Assembly: GCF_000375545.1 (NCBI RefSeq)
Contig: NZ_AQXF01000006.1
Coordinates: 248,001-312,000 of the forward strand
From: Kordiimonas gwangyangensis DSM 19435 = JCM 12864
Lineage (GTDB): Bacteria > Pseudomonadota > Alphaproteobacteria > Sphingomonadales > Kordiimonadaceae
Reading direction: 5' to 3'
DNA length: 64,000 nucleotides
Shown here: positions 1-8,794 of the stretch, one piece after another
Position numbering within the stretch: the first letter of the stretch is position 1
Layout: each line of letters starts with the position of its first letter
Position numbers and translations under genes: made by a program
Notes under the pieces: generated by a model
The model's input: the letters and a program-made list of their open reading frames with translations, nothing else
What the model was told of the DNA's origin: nothing
Database searches by the model: none

Positions 1-2
1 AG

Positions 3-218
3 ATCGCCCTGAGCGGCACCCGCGGCTACCTGCACTACGAAAAAGCAAAGCTGGAAGGGAGGTTGTTGGCCGAGGTTGCGTTCAACGACGCGTGGGCGTT
101 CAGGAAAGTGCTGAAAGACGCAATCACAGAGTTCAAGCCCGATGTAATCCACATCGCTGGCACGCAAACCTACATCCGCCTGTTCAAGCTGGCGTTCTCT
201 GATATTTATCGGAGATAA
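3..218 (+). CDS. C-terminal end of an unknown protein (5' cut by window edge)
   Basis: An open frame enters from the left edge and stops at TAA 216-218, giving about 71 residues. It contains a stretch reading [10 protein letters not shown] and ends in IYRR. I do not recognise the family. The stop codon lies only three bases from the CCA end of the tRNA-Leu gene on the opposite strand, so the gene fills the flank where tRNA-integrating elements usually insert. Whether it belongs to such an element cannot be judged from this piece. The absence of an in-frame stop over 71 codons and a sensible amino-acid mix support a real coding end. Confidence 0.5.
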   Translation: MALSGTRGYLHYEKAKLEGRLLAEVAFNDAWAFRKVLKDAITEFKPDVIHIAGTQTYIRLFKLAFSDIYRR

Positions 219-221
219 GAG

Positions 222-307
222 TGGTACCCGCAGCCGGACTCGAACCGGCACGACCATACGGTCTCAAGATTTTAAGTCTTGTGTGTCTACCATTCCACCA
301 TGCGGGC
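222..307 (-). tRNA. tRNA-Leu (anticodon UAA)
   Basis: Read on the minus strand the gene starts GCCCGCA and ends with the matching TGCGGGT plus ACCA, so CCA is encoded. The anticodon arm is AAGACTTAAAATCTT with anticodon TAA. The T arm carries GGTTCGAGTCC. A variable arm of the long class-II type and a total of 86 nt fit leucine tRNA. Confidence 0.95.
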
Positions 308-419
308 ACATGGGGCGTGAAGCTGCCACGGGTTATAGACCAAAGCTTCGGCCCATCACAATAAACAACTGGTAGCGCTGTTCATTTTCTTGGGCGAGCG
401 CGCGGCCGGATACGCTCGA

Positions 420-1172
420 TCAGTCGATCTCGCTCGGGCCATCGCTTGAGAAGGCGTTTTCGCGGCAGAAGGCCTGCAGGTCGGCCATGGCATCTGCCAC
501 CGCGCCCTCATCCGGGCTTCTGATCACCACCTGCGCGCCAACGCCTGCGTGATAGAAGGGATAGCTGCCAATGCTGACACCAGCGTGCTTGCGCTGCAGC
601 TCGCCAAGACCGTCCGCCAATTTACTTTCGGGCGCGTGGATGGTGAGTGACTGGGTCCAGACCTTACGGCCTGAGCGCAGGAGCGGGCGCAGATCCTCAA
701 GCATCGCCTGCATGATTTTGGGCACACCGGCGAGGATGAAGACGTTATCAATATTGATGCCGGGTGCGATGGAAACCGGGTTGTCCACCAGTTGCCCACC
801 CTTTGGCACGCGAGCCATGCGCTGGCGGGCCGGGGTGAAATTCTCCGCCCCATAATAAGCTTCGAGCCGCGCGAAGGCTTCCTCATGCATAACCGCAGGC
901 ACACCGAAGGCGGCAGCGATGCTGTCCACTGTGATATCATCATGCGTGGGGCCGATGCCACCGGTGGTGAACAAATAGTCGTACCGCGTGCGCAGCGCAT
1001 TGACGGCGGCGACAATCTCACCCTCCACGTCCGGCACCACGCGCACTTCCTTCAGCTGGATACCCGCTTCATTGAGCCATGTGGCAAGGTAGGAAATGTT
1101 TTTGTCCTGCGTGCGGCCGGAAAGGATTTCATCCCCAATCACCACAAGCCCTGCGCTTACATCCACAGCCAT
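420..1172 (-). CDS. CinA-type molybdopterin-binding domain protein
   Basis: This 250-residue protein has the MoaB/Mog fold signature: GDEILSG near residues 13-19 and GGIGPTHDD at 71-79. It corresponds to the N-terminal COG1058 domain of CinA without the C-terminal nicotinamide-nucleotide amidase domain, so it resembles the short YfaY-like proteins. Full CinA proteins act on pyrophosphate bonds of nucleotides such as ADP-ribose; whether this short form does is unknown. It is transcribed alone, divergent from the formaldehyde genes. In other alphaproteobacteria such a gene often sits near sfsA, map and radC, which here lie about 7 kb away. Confidence 0.85.
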   Translation of the reverse strand: MAVDVSAGLVVIGDEILSGRTQDKNISYLATWLNEAGIQLKEVRVVPDVEGEIVAAVNALRTRYDYLFTTGGIGPTHDDITVDSIAAAFGVPAVMHEEAFARLEAYYGAENFTPARQRMARVPKGGQLVDNPVSIAPGINIDNVFILAGVPKIMQAMLEDLRPLLRSGRKVWTQSLTIHAPESKLADGLGELQRKHAGVSIGSYPFYHAGVGAQVVIRSPDEGAVADAMADLQAFCRENAFSSDGPSEID

Positions 1173-1330
1173 TTATTCCCCTCGCCACTTTCGGTTTTCT
1201 TGAAGGCCAAAGAGATATTGGGTACACCTTTGACCAAGACGGGTTGCACTCTAATTCGTCATTCTGATTTAGTACATATAGTTCTGTCGGTCGGATCACC
1301 TAGCCGTACCAGATAATCAAGGGGATAATC

Positions 1331-2434
1331 ATGAAAACACGTGCAGCTGTTGCATGGGGCGCCGGGAAGCCGCTTTCGGTTGAGGAAGTTGACCTTGAAG
1401 GCCCGAAGGCCGGTGAAGTGCTGGTTGAGGTAAAAGCCACGGGTGTGTGCCACACCGACGCTTTCACCCTGTCGGGCGATGACCCTGAGGGCGCGTTCCC
1501 GGCCATTCTGGGCCACGAAGGTGCTGGTGTGGTGCTCGAGGTTGGTGAAGGCGTGAAAAGCCTGAAGCCGGGCGACCATGTTATCCCGCTTTACACGCCC
1601 GAGTGCCGGGAGTGTGATTATTGCCTGCACCCGAAAACGAACCTGTGCCAAAGCATCCGCTCAACCCAGGGCCAGGGCCTGATGCCGGACGGCACCAGCC
1701 GTTTCTCGATCGACGGCAAGCCGATCCTCCATTACATGGGCTGCTCCACCTTCTCGAACTACACTGTGCTGCCTGAAATCGCGCTTGCGAAAGTGCGGCA
1801 GGACGCCCCGTTTGACAAAATCTGCTACATCGGCTGCGGCGTGACGACAGGCGTGGGCGCCGTGGTGTTTGATGCGAAGGTTGAGCCCGGTTCCAACGTT
1901 GTGGTGTTCGGCCTTGGCGGCATTGGCCTTAACGTCATTCAAGGCGCGCGCATGGTTGGCGCGAACAAGATTGTCGGCGTTGATATCAACCCGGCGCGCG
2001 AAGCCATGGGCCGCCAGTTCGGCATGACCGACTTTATCAACCCCAAGGAATGCGACGTGATGGAAGCCATCATGGACCTCACGAACGGCGGCGCGGACTA
2101 TTCGTTTGAATGCATCGGCAATGTGAACACCATGCGCCAGGCGCTGGAGTGCTGCCACAAGGGCTGGGGCGAAAGCATCATCATTGGCGTGGCGGGCGCA
2201 GGGCAGGAAATTTCCACCCGTCCGTTCCAACTGGTGACGGGCCGTGTGTGGCGCGGTTCCGCCTTCGGTGGCGCGCGCGGCCGCACCGACGTACCCAAGA
2301 TCGTGGACTGGTACATGGACGGCAAGATCAACATCGACGACCTCATCACCCACACCATGCCGCTCGATGACATCAACAAGGCGTTCGACCTGATGCACCA
2401 CGGCGAGAGCATCCGCTCGGTGGTGGTATACTGA
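1331..2434 (+). CDS. frmA: S-(hydroxymethyl)glutathione dehydrogenase (class III alcohol dehydrogenase)
   Basis: This cytosolic enzyme oxidises S-hydroxymethylglutathione, formed from formaldehyde and glutathione, to S-formylglutathione with NAD+. The 367-residue length is normal. Visible are the catalytic-zinc residues C40 and the H62-E63 pair (GHEGAG), the four structural-zinc cysteines at 92, 95, 98 and 106, and a Rossmann GLGGIG motif near 196. Its TGA overlaps the ATG of the next gene by one base, so the two are almost certainly co-translated. The same enzyme class also reduces S-nitrosoglutathione. Confidence 0.96.
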   Translation: MKTRAAVAWGAGKPLSVEEVDLEGPKAGEVLVEVKATGVCHTDAFTLSGDDPEGAFPAILGHEGAGVVLEVGEGVKSLKPGDHVIPLYTPECRECDYCLHPKTNLCQSIRSTQGQGLMPDGTSRFSIDGKPILHYMGCSTFSNYTVLPEIALAKVRQDAPFDKICYIGCGVTTGVGAVVFDAKVEPGSNVVVFGLGGIGLNVIQGARMVGANKIVGVDINPAREAMGRQFGMTDFINPKECDVMEAIMDLTNGGADYSFECIGNVNTMRQALECCHKGWGESIIIGVAGAGQEISTRPFQLVTGRVWRGSAFGGARGRTDVPKIVDWYMDGKINIDDLITHTMPLDDINKAFDLMHHGESIRSVVVY

Positions 2435-3273
2435 TGTCGTTCGAGGTTATCTCCGAGACCGCCTGTTTTGGTGGCACGCAGGGCTATTACAAACACACCT
2501 CGGCTGAGCTTGGCTGCGAGATGCGGTTTTCCGTTTTCTCGCCGCCACAGGCCAGGCATGGCAAGGTACCAGTGCTCTGGTACCTCTCCGGCCTCACCTG
2601 TACCGAAGATAATGCAACTGTGAAAGCAGGTTTCCAGCGTGTGGCCGCGGAACTGGGCCTCATGATCATCTGCCCGGACACCAGCCCGCGCGGCGACGAA
2701 GTGCCGGACGATGAAGGCTATGACTTCGGCAAGGGCGCAGGCTTTTATGTAGACGCGACGGAGGCCCCATGGGCCAAAAACTTCCGCATGTATAGCTATG
2801 TGACGAAAGAACTGCCGGGCGTGGTGGCGAACAGCTTCCCCGCTGATATGGACAGGCAGGGCATTACCGGCCACTCCATGGGCGGGCATGGGGCGCTCAC
2901 CATCTGGCTCAAGAACCGCGCGGCTTATAAAAGCGTTTCCGCCTTCGCGCCCATCGTCTCGCCGCTGAATTGCCCATGGGGAGAAAAGGCGCTGACCGGC
3001 TATCTGGGTGCTGACCGCGCCACGTGGGCGGATTATGACGCCTGCGCGCTGATGGCGAAACATGGTGCGGATGATGCGGAAGTCCTGATCGATCAGGGCT
3101 TGGCCGACAATTTCCTTGAAGGCCAGTTGAAGCCGGAGCTCTTTGAGGCTGCATGCGAAAAAGCGGGCCAGAAGCTCGTGCTACGTCGTCACCCCGGTTA
3201 CGACCACAGCTATTTCTTCATCTCCACCTTCATCGAAGACCACCTGCGCCACCATGCGGCGGCGCTTGCCTAA
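2434..3273 (+). CDS. fghA: S-formylglutathione hydrolase
   Basis: It hydrolyses S-formylglutathione to formate and glutathione, the step after FrmA. The 279-residue alpha/beta hydrolase has the nucleophile motif GHSMGG with Ser148, the family start SETACFGG, and a late histidine in DHSYFF. The start codon sits in the stop codon of frmA (TGATG). No FrmR repressor gene lies next to the pair, so its control is not evident. A third gene follows after 9 bases on the same strand. Confidence 0.95.
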   Translation: MSFEVISETACFGGTQGYYKHTSAELGCEMRFSVFSPPQARHGKVPVLWYLSGLTCTEDNATVKAGFQRVAAELGLMIICPDTSPRGDEVPDDEGYDFGKGAGFYVDATEAPWAKNFRMYSYVTKELPGVVANSFPADMDRQGITGHSMGGHGALTIWLKNRAAYKSVSAFAPIVSPLNCPWGEKALTGYLGADRATWADYDACALMAKHGADDAEVLIDQGLADNFLEGQLKPELFEAACEKAGQKLVLRRHPGYDHSYFFISTFIEDHLRHHAAALA

Positions 3274-3282
3274 GGACAGTCT

Positions 3283-4233
3283 ATGATACGCCTGCTTGTT
3301 GCCGCTGCGCTCTCACTCGCGCTCCTCACCCCTACCGCCACGGCGCATCAGGACCCTGAGGTTGCGGGTTATGTGGAAGTAGACGGCGGGCGTATCTGGT
3401 ACCGCATGAACGGTGCCGAGCACCTGCACAAGAAACCCGCCATCATCATGATGCATGGCGGGCCGGGTGGTACCCACCGCGGCAACATGCCCTATGTGGC
3501 GCTGTCGGACGAATATCCCGTCATCCTTTATGACCAGCTTGGCACCGGCAATTCGGACCGCCCGGGCAACAAGGATAACTGGACCGTCGAACGTTTCGTG
3601 GCCGAGATTGACCATATCCGTGAGGCGCTTGGCCTTGAGGAAGTGATCATTGCGGGCCATAGCTGGGGCGGGACACTCGCGGCTGAATATGCCGTGCGTC
3701 GCCCTGAAGGGCTCAAAGCCGCTATTCTTTCAAGCCCGCTTATCAACACCGAGGCATGGATCGCCGACAACCAGCTATGGATTGACCAGTTGCCGAGCGA
3801 GGTAGCTGAGACCATCCGCAAGCATGAGGCCGCAGGCACCACCGATACGGCGGAGTACCGCCGCGCGGAGGCTGAGTTCTACAAGCGCCACATGTGCCGC
3901 AAGTCGCCCTGCCCCGGCGGCCATTACCGCGAAGGTGGCCCGAAGCGGAACTCCGCCATGTATGAATATATGTGGGGCCCGTCCGAGTTTTTTGCCCCCG
4001 GCACGCTCCATGACTATGACGTCAGCGCGCGGCTACACAACATCACCGTGCCCAGCCTGATGATCTGTGGTGAGTTTGATGAAGCTGCGCCCAAAAGCTG
4101 CAAGAAGTTCGCGGGCATGATCGAAGGTTCCCGCACCGTGATTGTGCCCGATGCCGGCCACGCCACCATGGCGGAGGATGAGGCCTTCTATATGCAAACG
4201 GTCAGGGATTTCCTGAATGGTGCACTGAAATAA
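3283..4233 (+). CDS. exported alpha/beta hydrolase, proline iminopeptidase family
   Basis: The 316-residue protein begins with a signal peptide (about residues 1-22, ending ATAHQ), so it is probably periplasmic. It shows the oxyanion loop HGGPGG near residues 58-63, the nucleophile GHSWGG with Ser127, and a C-terminal catalytic region GEFDEAAP ... DAGH. These are marks of peptidase family S33 prolyl iminopeptidase-like enzymes, which remove N-terminal proline or cleave related amides. It lies 9 bases after fghA, so it is likely in the same transcript, although no link to formaldehyde handling is known. Substrate is undetermined. Confidence 0.85.
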   Translation: MIRLLVAAALSLALLTPTATAHQDPEVAGYVEVDGGRIWYRMNGAEHLHKKPAIIMMHGGPGGTHRGNMPYVALSDEYPVILYDQLGTGNSDRPGNKDNWTVERFVAEIDHIREALGLEEVIIAGHSWGGTLAAEYAVRRPEGLKAAILSSPLINTEAWIADNQLWIDQLPSEVAETIRKHEAAGTTDTAEYRRAEAEFYKRHMCRKSPCPGGHYREGGPKRNSAMYEYMWGPSEFFAPGTLHDYDVSARLHNITVPSLMICGEFDEAAPKSCKKFAGMIEGSRTVIVPDAGHATMAEDEAFYMQTVRDFLNGALK

Positions 4234-4236
4234 AAA

Positions 4237-4260
4237 AAGGGCGGCACATTGGCCGCCCTT
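4237..4260 (-). terminator. rho-independent terminator of purB (may work both ways)
   Basis: A perfect 9-bp stem AAGGGCGGC / GCCGCCCTT with a 6-base loop lies between two convergent genes. On the minus strand it is followed by seven Ts, so it is strongest for purB. On the plus strand the T tract is weak. Confidence 0.85.
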
Positions 4261-4285
4261 CTCATATCCGCATCAAGCGCCCGGC

Positions 4286-5587
4286 TTATTCGCCGAACAC
4301 ACGCTTGAAAATCGTGTCCACATGTTTGGTGTGGTAATCCATATTGAAAAGCTCATCGAGCTGCGCGGGCGATACTTTCGCCGTCACGGTCTCGTCTGCC
4401 TTCAGCAGATCGAGGAGCTGCAGCGCGCCGCGGCTGTCCCACACCTTCATGGCGTTTTCCTGCACGAGGCGATAAGCGTCCTCGCGGCTTACACCAGCCT
4501 GCGTCAGCTCAAGCAGCACGCGCTGGCTGTTCGGCAGGCCGCCCATCTTGTTCATGTTGTCGAGCATGTTTTCTGGATAGACCAGAAGCTGGTCCATCAC
4601 GTTCGTCAGCCGCGCGAGGGAGAAATCAAGCGCCACAGTCGCGTCCGGGCCGATGTAACGCTCAACGGACGAGTGGGAGATATCGCGCTCGTGCCAGAGC
4701 GCCACGTTTTCCATCGCCGGGATCGCCATGGCGCGGATGTAACGCGCCTGCCCCGTGAGGTTCTCGGTCAGGATCGGGTTTTTCTTGTGTGGCATGGCCG
4801 AAGAGCCCTTCTGGCCCTTGGAGAAATACTCCTGGGCTTCAAGAACTTCGGTACGCTGCAGGTGGCGGATTTCAACCGCCAGGCGCTCGATACAGCTTGC
4901 GACAACACCGAGCACGGCGAAATACATGGCGTGACGGTCACGCGGGATCACCTGCGTCGACACAGGCTCGACTTCGAGGCCCATCTTCTCAGCCACATAT
5001 TCTTCCACGAACGGGTCAATGTTGGCGAAGGTGCCAACCGCGCCGGAGATCGCACAGGTCGCCACTTCCTTGCGCGCCATTTTCATGCGCTCAAGGCAGC
5101 GATCGAACTCTGCATAGGCTTGCGCCATCTTGAGACCGAAGGTCACCGGCTCAGCATGGATGCCGTGGCTACGACCGATGCAGACGGTGTATTTATGCTC
5201 TTCCGCGCGGCGCTTGAGCACCACGAGGAGCTTCTCAAGATCGTCGATGATAATGTCGGCGGCTTGCACCAGCTGCACGCTAAGGCAGGTGTCAAGAACG
5301 TCGGAAGACGTCATGCCCTGGTGCACAAAACGCGCTTCGTCACCCACATGTTCTGCGAGGTTGGTGAGGAAAGCGATCACGTCGTGTTTCACTTCGCGCT
5401 CAATCTCGTCGATACGCGCAACCTCGAACTTGCCGCGCTCCCACACCGCTTTGGCCGCGGCTTCCGGGATACGGCCCAGCTTTGCGTTGGCGTCACAGGC
5501 GTGGGCTTCAATTTCGAACCAGATGCGGAAGCGGTTTTCCGCTTCCCAAATGTCGGTCATTTGCTTGCGGGAATAACGAGGGATCAT
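4286..5587 (-). CDS. purB: adenylosuccinate lyase
   Basis: PurB removes fumarate from SAICAR and from adenylosuccinate in purine synthesis. The fumarase/aspartase signature SSAMPHKKNP is at residues 262-271, TSSD at 93-96 and the catalytic-histidine segment SHGIHAEP at 140-147. I place the start at 5587 (MIPRYSR, 433 residues), because TGAGGAGCG lies just upstream. The open frame extends further to 5698, but that extra N-terminus is not family-like. The gene stands alone. Confidence 0.96.
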   Translation of the reverse strand: MIPRYSRKQMTDIWEAENRFRIWFEIEAHACDANAKLGRIPEAAAKAVWERGKFEVARIDEIEREVKHDVIAFLTNLAEHVGDEARFVHQGMTSSDVLDTCLSVQLVQAADIIIDDLEKLLVVLKRRAEEHKYTVCIGRSHGIHAEPVTFGLKMAQAYAEFDRCLERMKMARKEVATCAISGAVGTFANIDPFVEEYVAEKMGLEVEPVSTQVIPRDRHAMYFAVLGVVASCIERLAVEIRHLQRTEVLEAQEYFSKGQKGSSAMPHKKNPILTENLTGQARYIRAMAIPAMENVALWHERDISHSSVERYIGPDATVALDFSLARLTNVMDQLLVYPENMLDNMNKMGGLPNSQRVLLELTQAGVSREDAYRLVQENAMKVWDSRGALQLLDLLKADETVTAKVSPAQLDELFNMDYHTKHVDTIFKRVFGE

Positions 5588-5727
5588 GGGCGCGCTCCTC
5601 ATAGCGGAAAATACAGGAATAAAAATCTGCCGACCTGCTAGCAGAAACAGCCGCTCACCGCAAGTTTCCTTGACAGCCAATGCTCCGCGCCTGAGCATAC
5701 CCGCAACATCGGGCGAGGAGGAACATT

Positions 5728-7038
5728 ATGCGCATGATAGCCAGCTTACTCATAAGCATGTTTGTGACACTTGAATGCAACAGTGACATTCTCATCAAAA
5801 ATGTGACTGTGCTGAGCATGGGGGAAGGCGGTGCGACTGAAAACGCCGCGGTGCATATTTCAGGCGACCGCATTGTCGCCGTCAGGAGCGACGCGGCACC
5901 TCTGCCCGCCACCAGCGATCTGACCGTTATTGACGGCACCGGCAAGTTCCTCATCCCCGGCATGACGGAGATGCATGGCCACCTACCCCCTGCAAGCTGG
6001 AGCACGGAACGCGCCGAGGATACCCTGTTCCTCTATGTTGCTGGCGGTGTCACCACGGTGCGCGGCATGCTGGGTGATGCGGCGCAATTTGCCATGCGGG
6101 ACAGCATCAACGCAGGTGACATCGTGGGCCCAATGCTCTACCTCGCCGCCCCAAGCCTGAACGGGAATTCCGTCAGCTCGGTCGAAGAAGCACGAGCCAA
6201 AACCACGCGCTACGCCAGCGAAGGTTGGGACCTGCAGAAAATTCACCCGGGCCTGAGCCGCGACGAATACGATGCGATGGCAGAGACCGCCAACGCGCTG
6301 AATTACCCGTTTGGCGGCCATGTGCCCGCAGATGTGGGCATTGAGCATGCGCTTGAGGCAGGGCAAATCTCCATCGATCATATGGACGGCTATATCGAGT
6401 GGCTGGATGGTGAAAGCCACGAGCTGAGCGCAGACGCGCTTGCCCGCGCGGTTGCGATCACCCGGCCCAGCGGCACTTGGATCGTGCCGACACAGGCGCT
6501 TTTCAACACATTTTATAGTGGCTACGGCGCTGGCGACGCGCTGAGCGACGCGGAAATTGATGCCCTGCTATCACGCGAAGAGAACGCCTATGTGCCCGCC
6601 GAGACGCGCGCACAGTGGGCGAAAACGGCGCAGAATGCGCGCCCGAATGCACTGGTGATCAAAAACCGTCAGATGCTCTTGAAAGCTTTTGCTGACGCCG
6701 GGCTTAACCTCGCCATGGGTAGCGATGCGCCGCAAACCTTCTCCGTGCCGGGTTTCTCGATCTGGCGCGAAATTGAGGTGATGGTGGATGCGGGCCTGAC
6801 GCCAGAGCAAATTCTTGAAATCGGCACAGCAGCCCCCGGCCGTTATTTTGCCGACAAGGACCGTTTTGGCGTGATCGAGACGGGCGCGCGCGCAGACCTG
6901 ATCCTGCTGGACGCCGACCCCCGCCTTGATGCTTTGAACCTCACCAAGCAGGCTGGCGTTATGGCGGCCGGGCGCTGGTATAGCCACGCAGACATCGACA
7001 AGCGCTTGGTTGAGATTGCCGAACGGAACAAGGATTAG
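5728..7038 (+). CDS. amidohydrolase-family protein (imidazolonepropionase-like), probably exported
   Basis: The 436-residue protein has a short hydrophobic N-terminus and the metal-binding HGH motif (H83, H85, in TEMHGH). Later come an IDHMDGY histidine segment and the conserved aspartate in MGSDAP. The ending, with a beta-sandwich strand and DLILLDADP, is typical of the imidazolonepropionase-like and prolidase-like amidohydrolases. A strong GAGGAGGAAC precedes the ATG. Substrate cannot be told from sequence. The last four bases overlap the convergent CYTH gene. Confidence 0.85.
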   Translation: MRMIASLLISMFVTLECNSDILIKNVTVLSMGEGGATENAAVHISGDRIVAVRSDAAPLPATSDLTVIDGTGKFLIPGMTEMHGHLPPASWSTERAEDTLFLYVAGGVTTVRGMLGDAAQFAMRDSINAGDIVGPMLYLAAPSLNGNSVSSVEEARAKTTRYASEGWDLQKIHPGLSRDEYDAMAETANALNYPFGGHVPADVGIEHALEAGQISIDHMDGYIEWLDGESHELSADALARAVAITRPSGTWIVPTQALFNTFYSGYGAGDALSDAEIDALLSREENAYVPAETRAQWAKTAQNARPNALVIKNRQMLLKAFADAGLNLAMGSDAPQTFSVPGFSIWREIEVMVDAGLTPEQILEIGTAAPGRYFADKDRFGVIETGARADLILLDADPRLDALNLTKQAGVMAAGRWYSHADIDKRLVEIAERNKD

Positions 7039-7547
7039 TCCGCCATCGCCTCTTGCGGCTGGCAAAATTCGTCAAACGCTTCCCGCCACATGGAGATGGG
7101 GTGGGTCGCGAGTGTCGAGTTCTGGAAAAGCTGGTCACCTGTGACCTCACGGGTGACCCAGTCCGGTCGGTCGAATTTTTCGTCCTCGTCGTCAAGCTCG
7201 ACCTCCGCCAGCACAAGGCCTTTGTTCTCACCCTTGAACACGTCCACGTCCCAAACGTGGCCCTTGTGTTTGACGGCATAGCGTTTCTTGACAATCACAG
7301 GATCGAGGGTGCGTAGCATCAGCGCAGCACCTTCGGCTTTATCAAGCGGGCGTTCGATCTCAACACGGCGGGCGCCTTTGCCGATCTTGAGCGTGAGGAT
7401 ATAGCCGCCATCCACCTTGCGCACACGCAAGGACCGGCCTTCCGCGCGCATGATGTAACCCTGTTCAATGGATTTGAATTTTTTGGGAAGCTTCAGGCGC
7501 GATTTGTCGACCAGAAATTTACGCTCGATCTCGTACAAGCTCGACAC
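7035..7547 (-). CDS. CYTH-domain triphosphate-binding protein
   Basis: The signature EIERKF occurs at residues 6-11, followed by alternating charged strands (YIMRAEGRSLRVRK, LTLKIG, RVEIERPL) that line the triphosphate tunnel of CYTH enzymes. The 170-residue length fits bacterial single-domain members, which hydrolyse inorganic or organic triphosphates. It lies 7 bases after a NUDIX gene on the same strand, so the two are probably co-transcribed. Confidence 0.9.
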   Translation of the reverse strand: MSSLYEIERKFLVDKSRLKLPKKFKSIEQGYIMRAEGRSLRVRKVDGGYILTLKIGKGARRVEIERPLDKAEGAALMLRTLDPVIVKKRYAVKHKGHVWDVDVFKGENKGLVLAEVELDDEDEKFDRPDWVTREVTGDQLFQNSTLATHPISMWREAFDEFCQPQEAMAD

Positions 7548-7554
7548 TCATCCG

Positions 7555-8001
7555 TTAGGGCTTGCCATATCTCGCAAAACAGATGTGCAGAGCATTGGCA
7601 TAGCCAGGTGGTATATCCTTGATCTTGAAGGTGCCTTTCGGTCCCTTGAACTCCCCCCAGTTATGTTCGGAAGAGAGTTGCAGAATTATGTCATCGGAAT
7701 GCTTTTTGAGCTGGCCATGGAAAACAAGCACCAGCCGGTCACCCAGAGTTGGGTGATGTTTGACCCAAGACGAGATAAATTCGACCTTCTTGACCTTGAG
7801 GCCGGTTTCTTCCTTCACCTCGCGCTTGAGTGCGCCAAACAGGTCTTCGCCACTTTCCACCTTGCCGCCCGGCAGGTCGAAGATGCCGCTGTCCTTGCGC
7901 ATCAGAAGTGCCTTGCCGTTTGCGGACATCAGCACAACCTTGGCTGAGATTGGCAGGTCCTCAAGGGCCTGACGAGTAGATTCTACTTGTTCCCAAAACA
8001 T
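7555..8001 (-). CDS. NUDIX hydrolase
   Basis: A complete NUDIX box runs over residues 46-68 (GKVESGEDL ... REVKEETGL), with the REVKEE metal-binding glutamates intact. The 148-residue protein would hydrolyse a nucleoside diphosphate linked to another moiety; the substrate is not evident. It sits just upstream of the CYTH gene, giving a small two-gene unit of phosphate-bond hydrolases. Confidence 0.9.
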   Translation of the reverse strand: MFWEQVESTRQALEDLPISAKVVLMSANGKALLMRKDSGIFDLPGGKVESGEDLFGALKREVKEETGLKVKKVEFISSWVKHHPTLGDRLVLVFHGQLKKHSDDIILQLSSEHNWGEFKGPKGTFKIKDIPPGYANALHICFARYGKP

Positions 8002-8088
8002 CGGTCTCTCAATCTCGCGGCGCGTGTGGCAGCGCCGTGCCTGTAAATTTCATATACTGCGCGCGACCATAACCGCCCGCTATTAAAA

Positions 8089-8781
8089 CTACATTAAACC
8101 AAGGTCCTTCAGGCTCGCCTGCCCGGTCCGCCCGACAATAATATGATCGTGCACCCGGATGCCGATACGGTCGCATGTCTCAACAATATTTTTGGTCATA
8201 GCGATGTCTGCCCGGCTCGGCGTTGGGTCTCCCGAAGGATGGTTATGAACCAGTATAAGCGCCGATGCGTCAAGTTCAAGCGCGCGGCGCACGACTTCGC
8301 GGGGGTAAACCGCCGCTTCATCGATGGTGCCGTCGCTCATGACAACATCGGCAAGCAGCGTATTTTTGCGGTCAAGGAACAGGATTCGGAACTGTTCGCG
8401 CGGGATATGGGCCATGGCACCCTGCAGATATTCCTGCACGCGGGACCAGTTTGACATGACCGGTTTTTCGCTCGCCCCTGCTTTCACGAGCCGGAGGGCA
8501 GACGCCTGCACGGTCTTGATCGCCGCGACCGCCGTGTCACCAAGCCCCGGTGCCGCGCGCAAACTGTCTACGTCTGCGCTCAGCACACCAGCGTAACTGC
8601 CGTAGCGGGTGATTAATTCTTTTGCGAGGGGTTTTACATCGCGCCGGGGAATGGCTAGGCAAAGAAGAAGCTCAAGGAGCTCATAGTCGGGCAACCCATC
8701 CGGGCCGCCGCTCAGAAAACGCTCCCTCAACCGGGCACGATGCCCGGTCATATGACTTTGCGCTTTGGCCCCCTCCCCCAT
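8089..8781 (-). CDS. radC: RadC / JAB-domain protein
   Basis: An N-terminal helix-hairpin-helix region (AAPGLGDTAVAA around 76-87) is followed by the JAMM metal motif H179-x-H181-x7-S189-xx-D192 within HNHPSGDP. The 230-residue length is usual. Despite the name, a direct role in recombination repair is not established for the family, and the metal site suggests peptidase or nuclease chemistry. It follows map on the same strand with a 13-base gap, within the sfsA-map-radC group. Confidence 0.93.
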   Translation of the reverse strand: MGEGAKAQSHMTGHRARLRERFLSGGPDGLPDYELLELLLCLAIPRRDVKPLAKELITRYGSYAGVLSADVDSLRAAPGLGDTAVAAIKTVQASALRLVKAGASEKPVMSNWSRVQEYLQGAMAHIPREQFRILFLDRKNTLLADVVMSDGTIDEAAVYPREVVRRALELDASALILVHNHPSGDPTPSRADIAMTKNIVETCDRIGIRVHDHIIVGRTGQASLKDLGLM

Positions 8782-8794
8782 CAGGCCGCGTGCC

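Noticed and set aside
4322-5641. 439-codon open frame opposite purB
   Set aside because: Antisense shadow of a high-GC gene; the purB product shows the full lyase signature.
8083-8098. TTAA-N7-TTAAA resembling a CtrA box
   Set aside because: It overlaps the end of radC and lies in front of a NUDIX gene with no cell-cycle link; probably chance.
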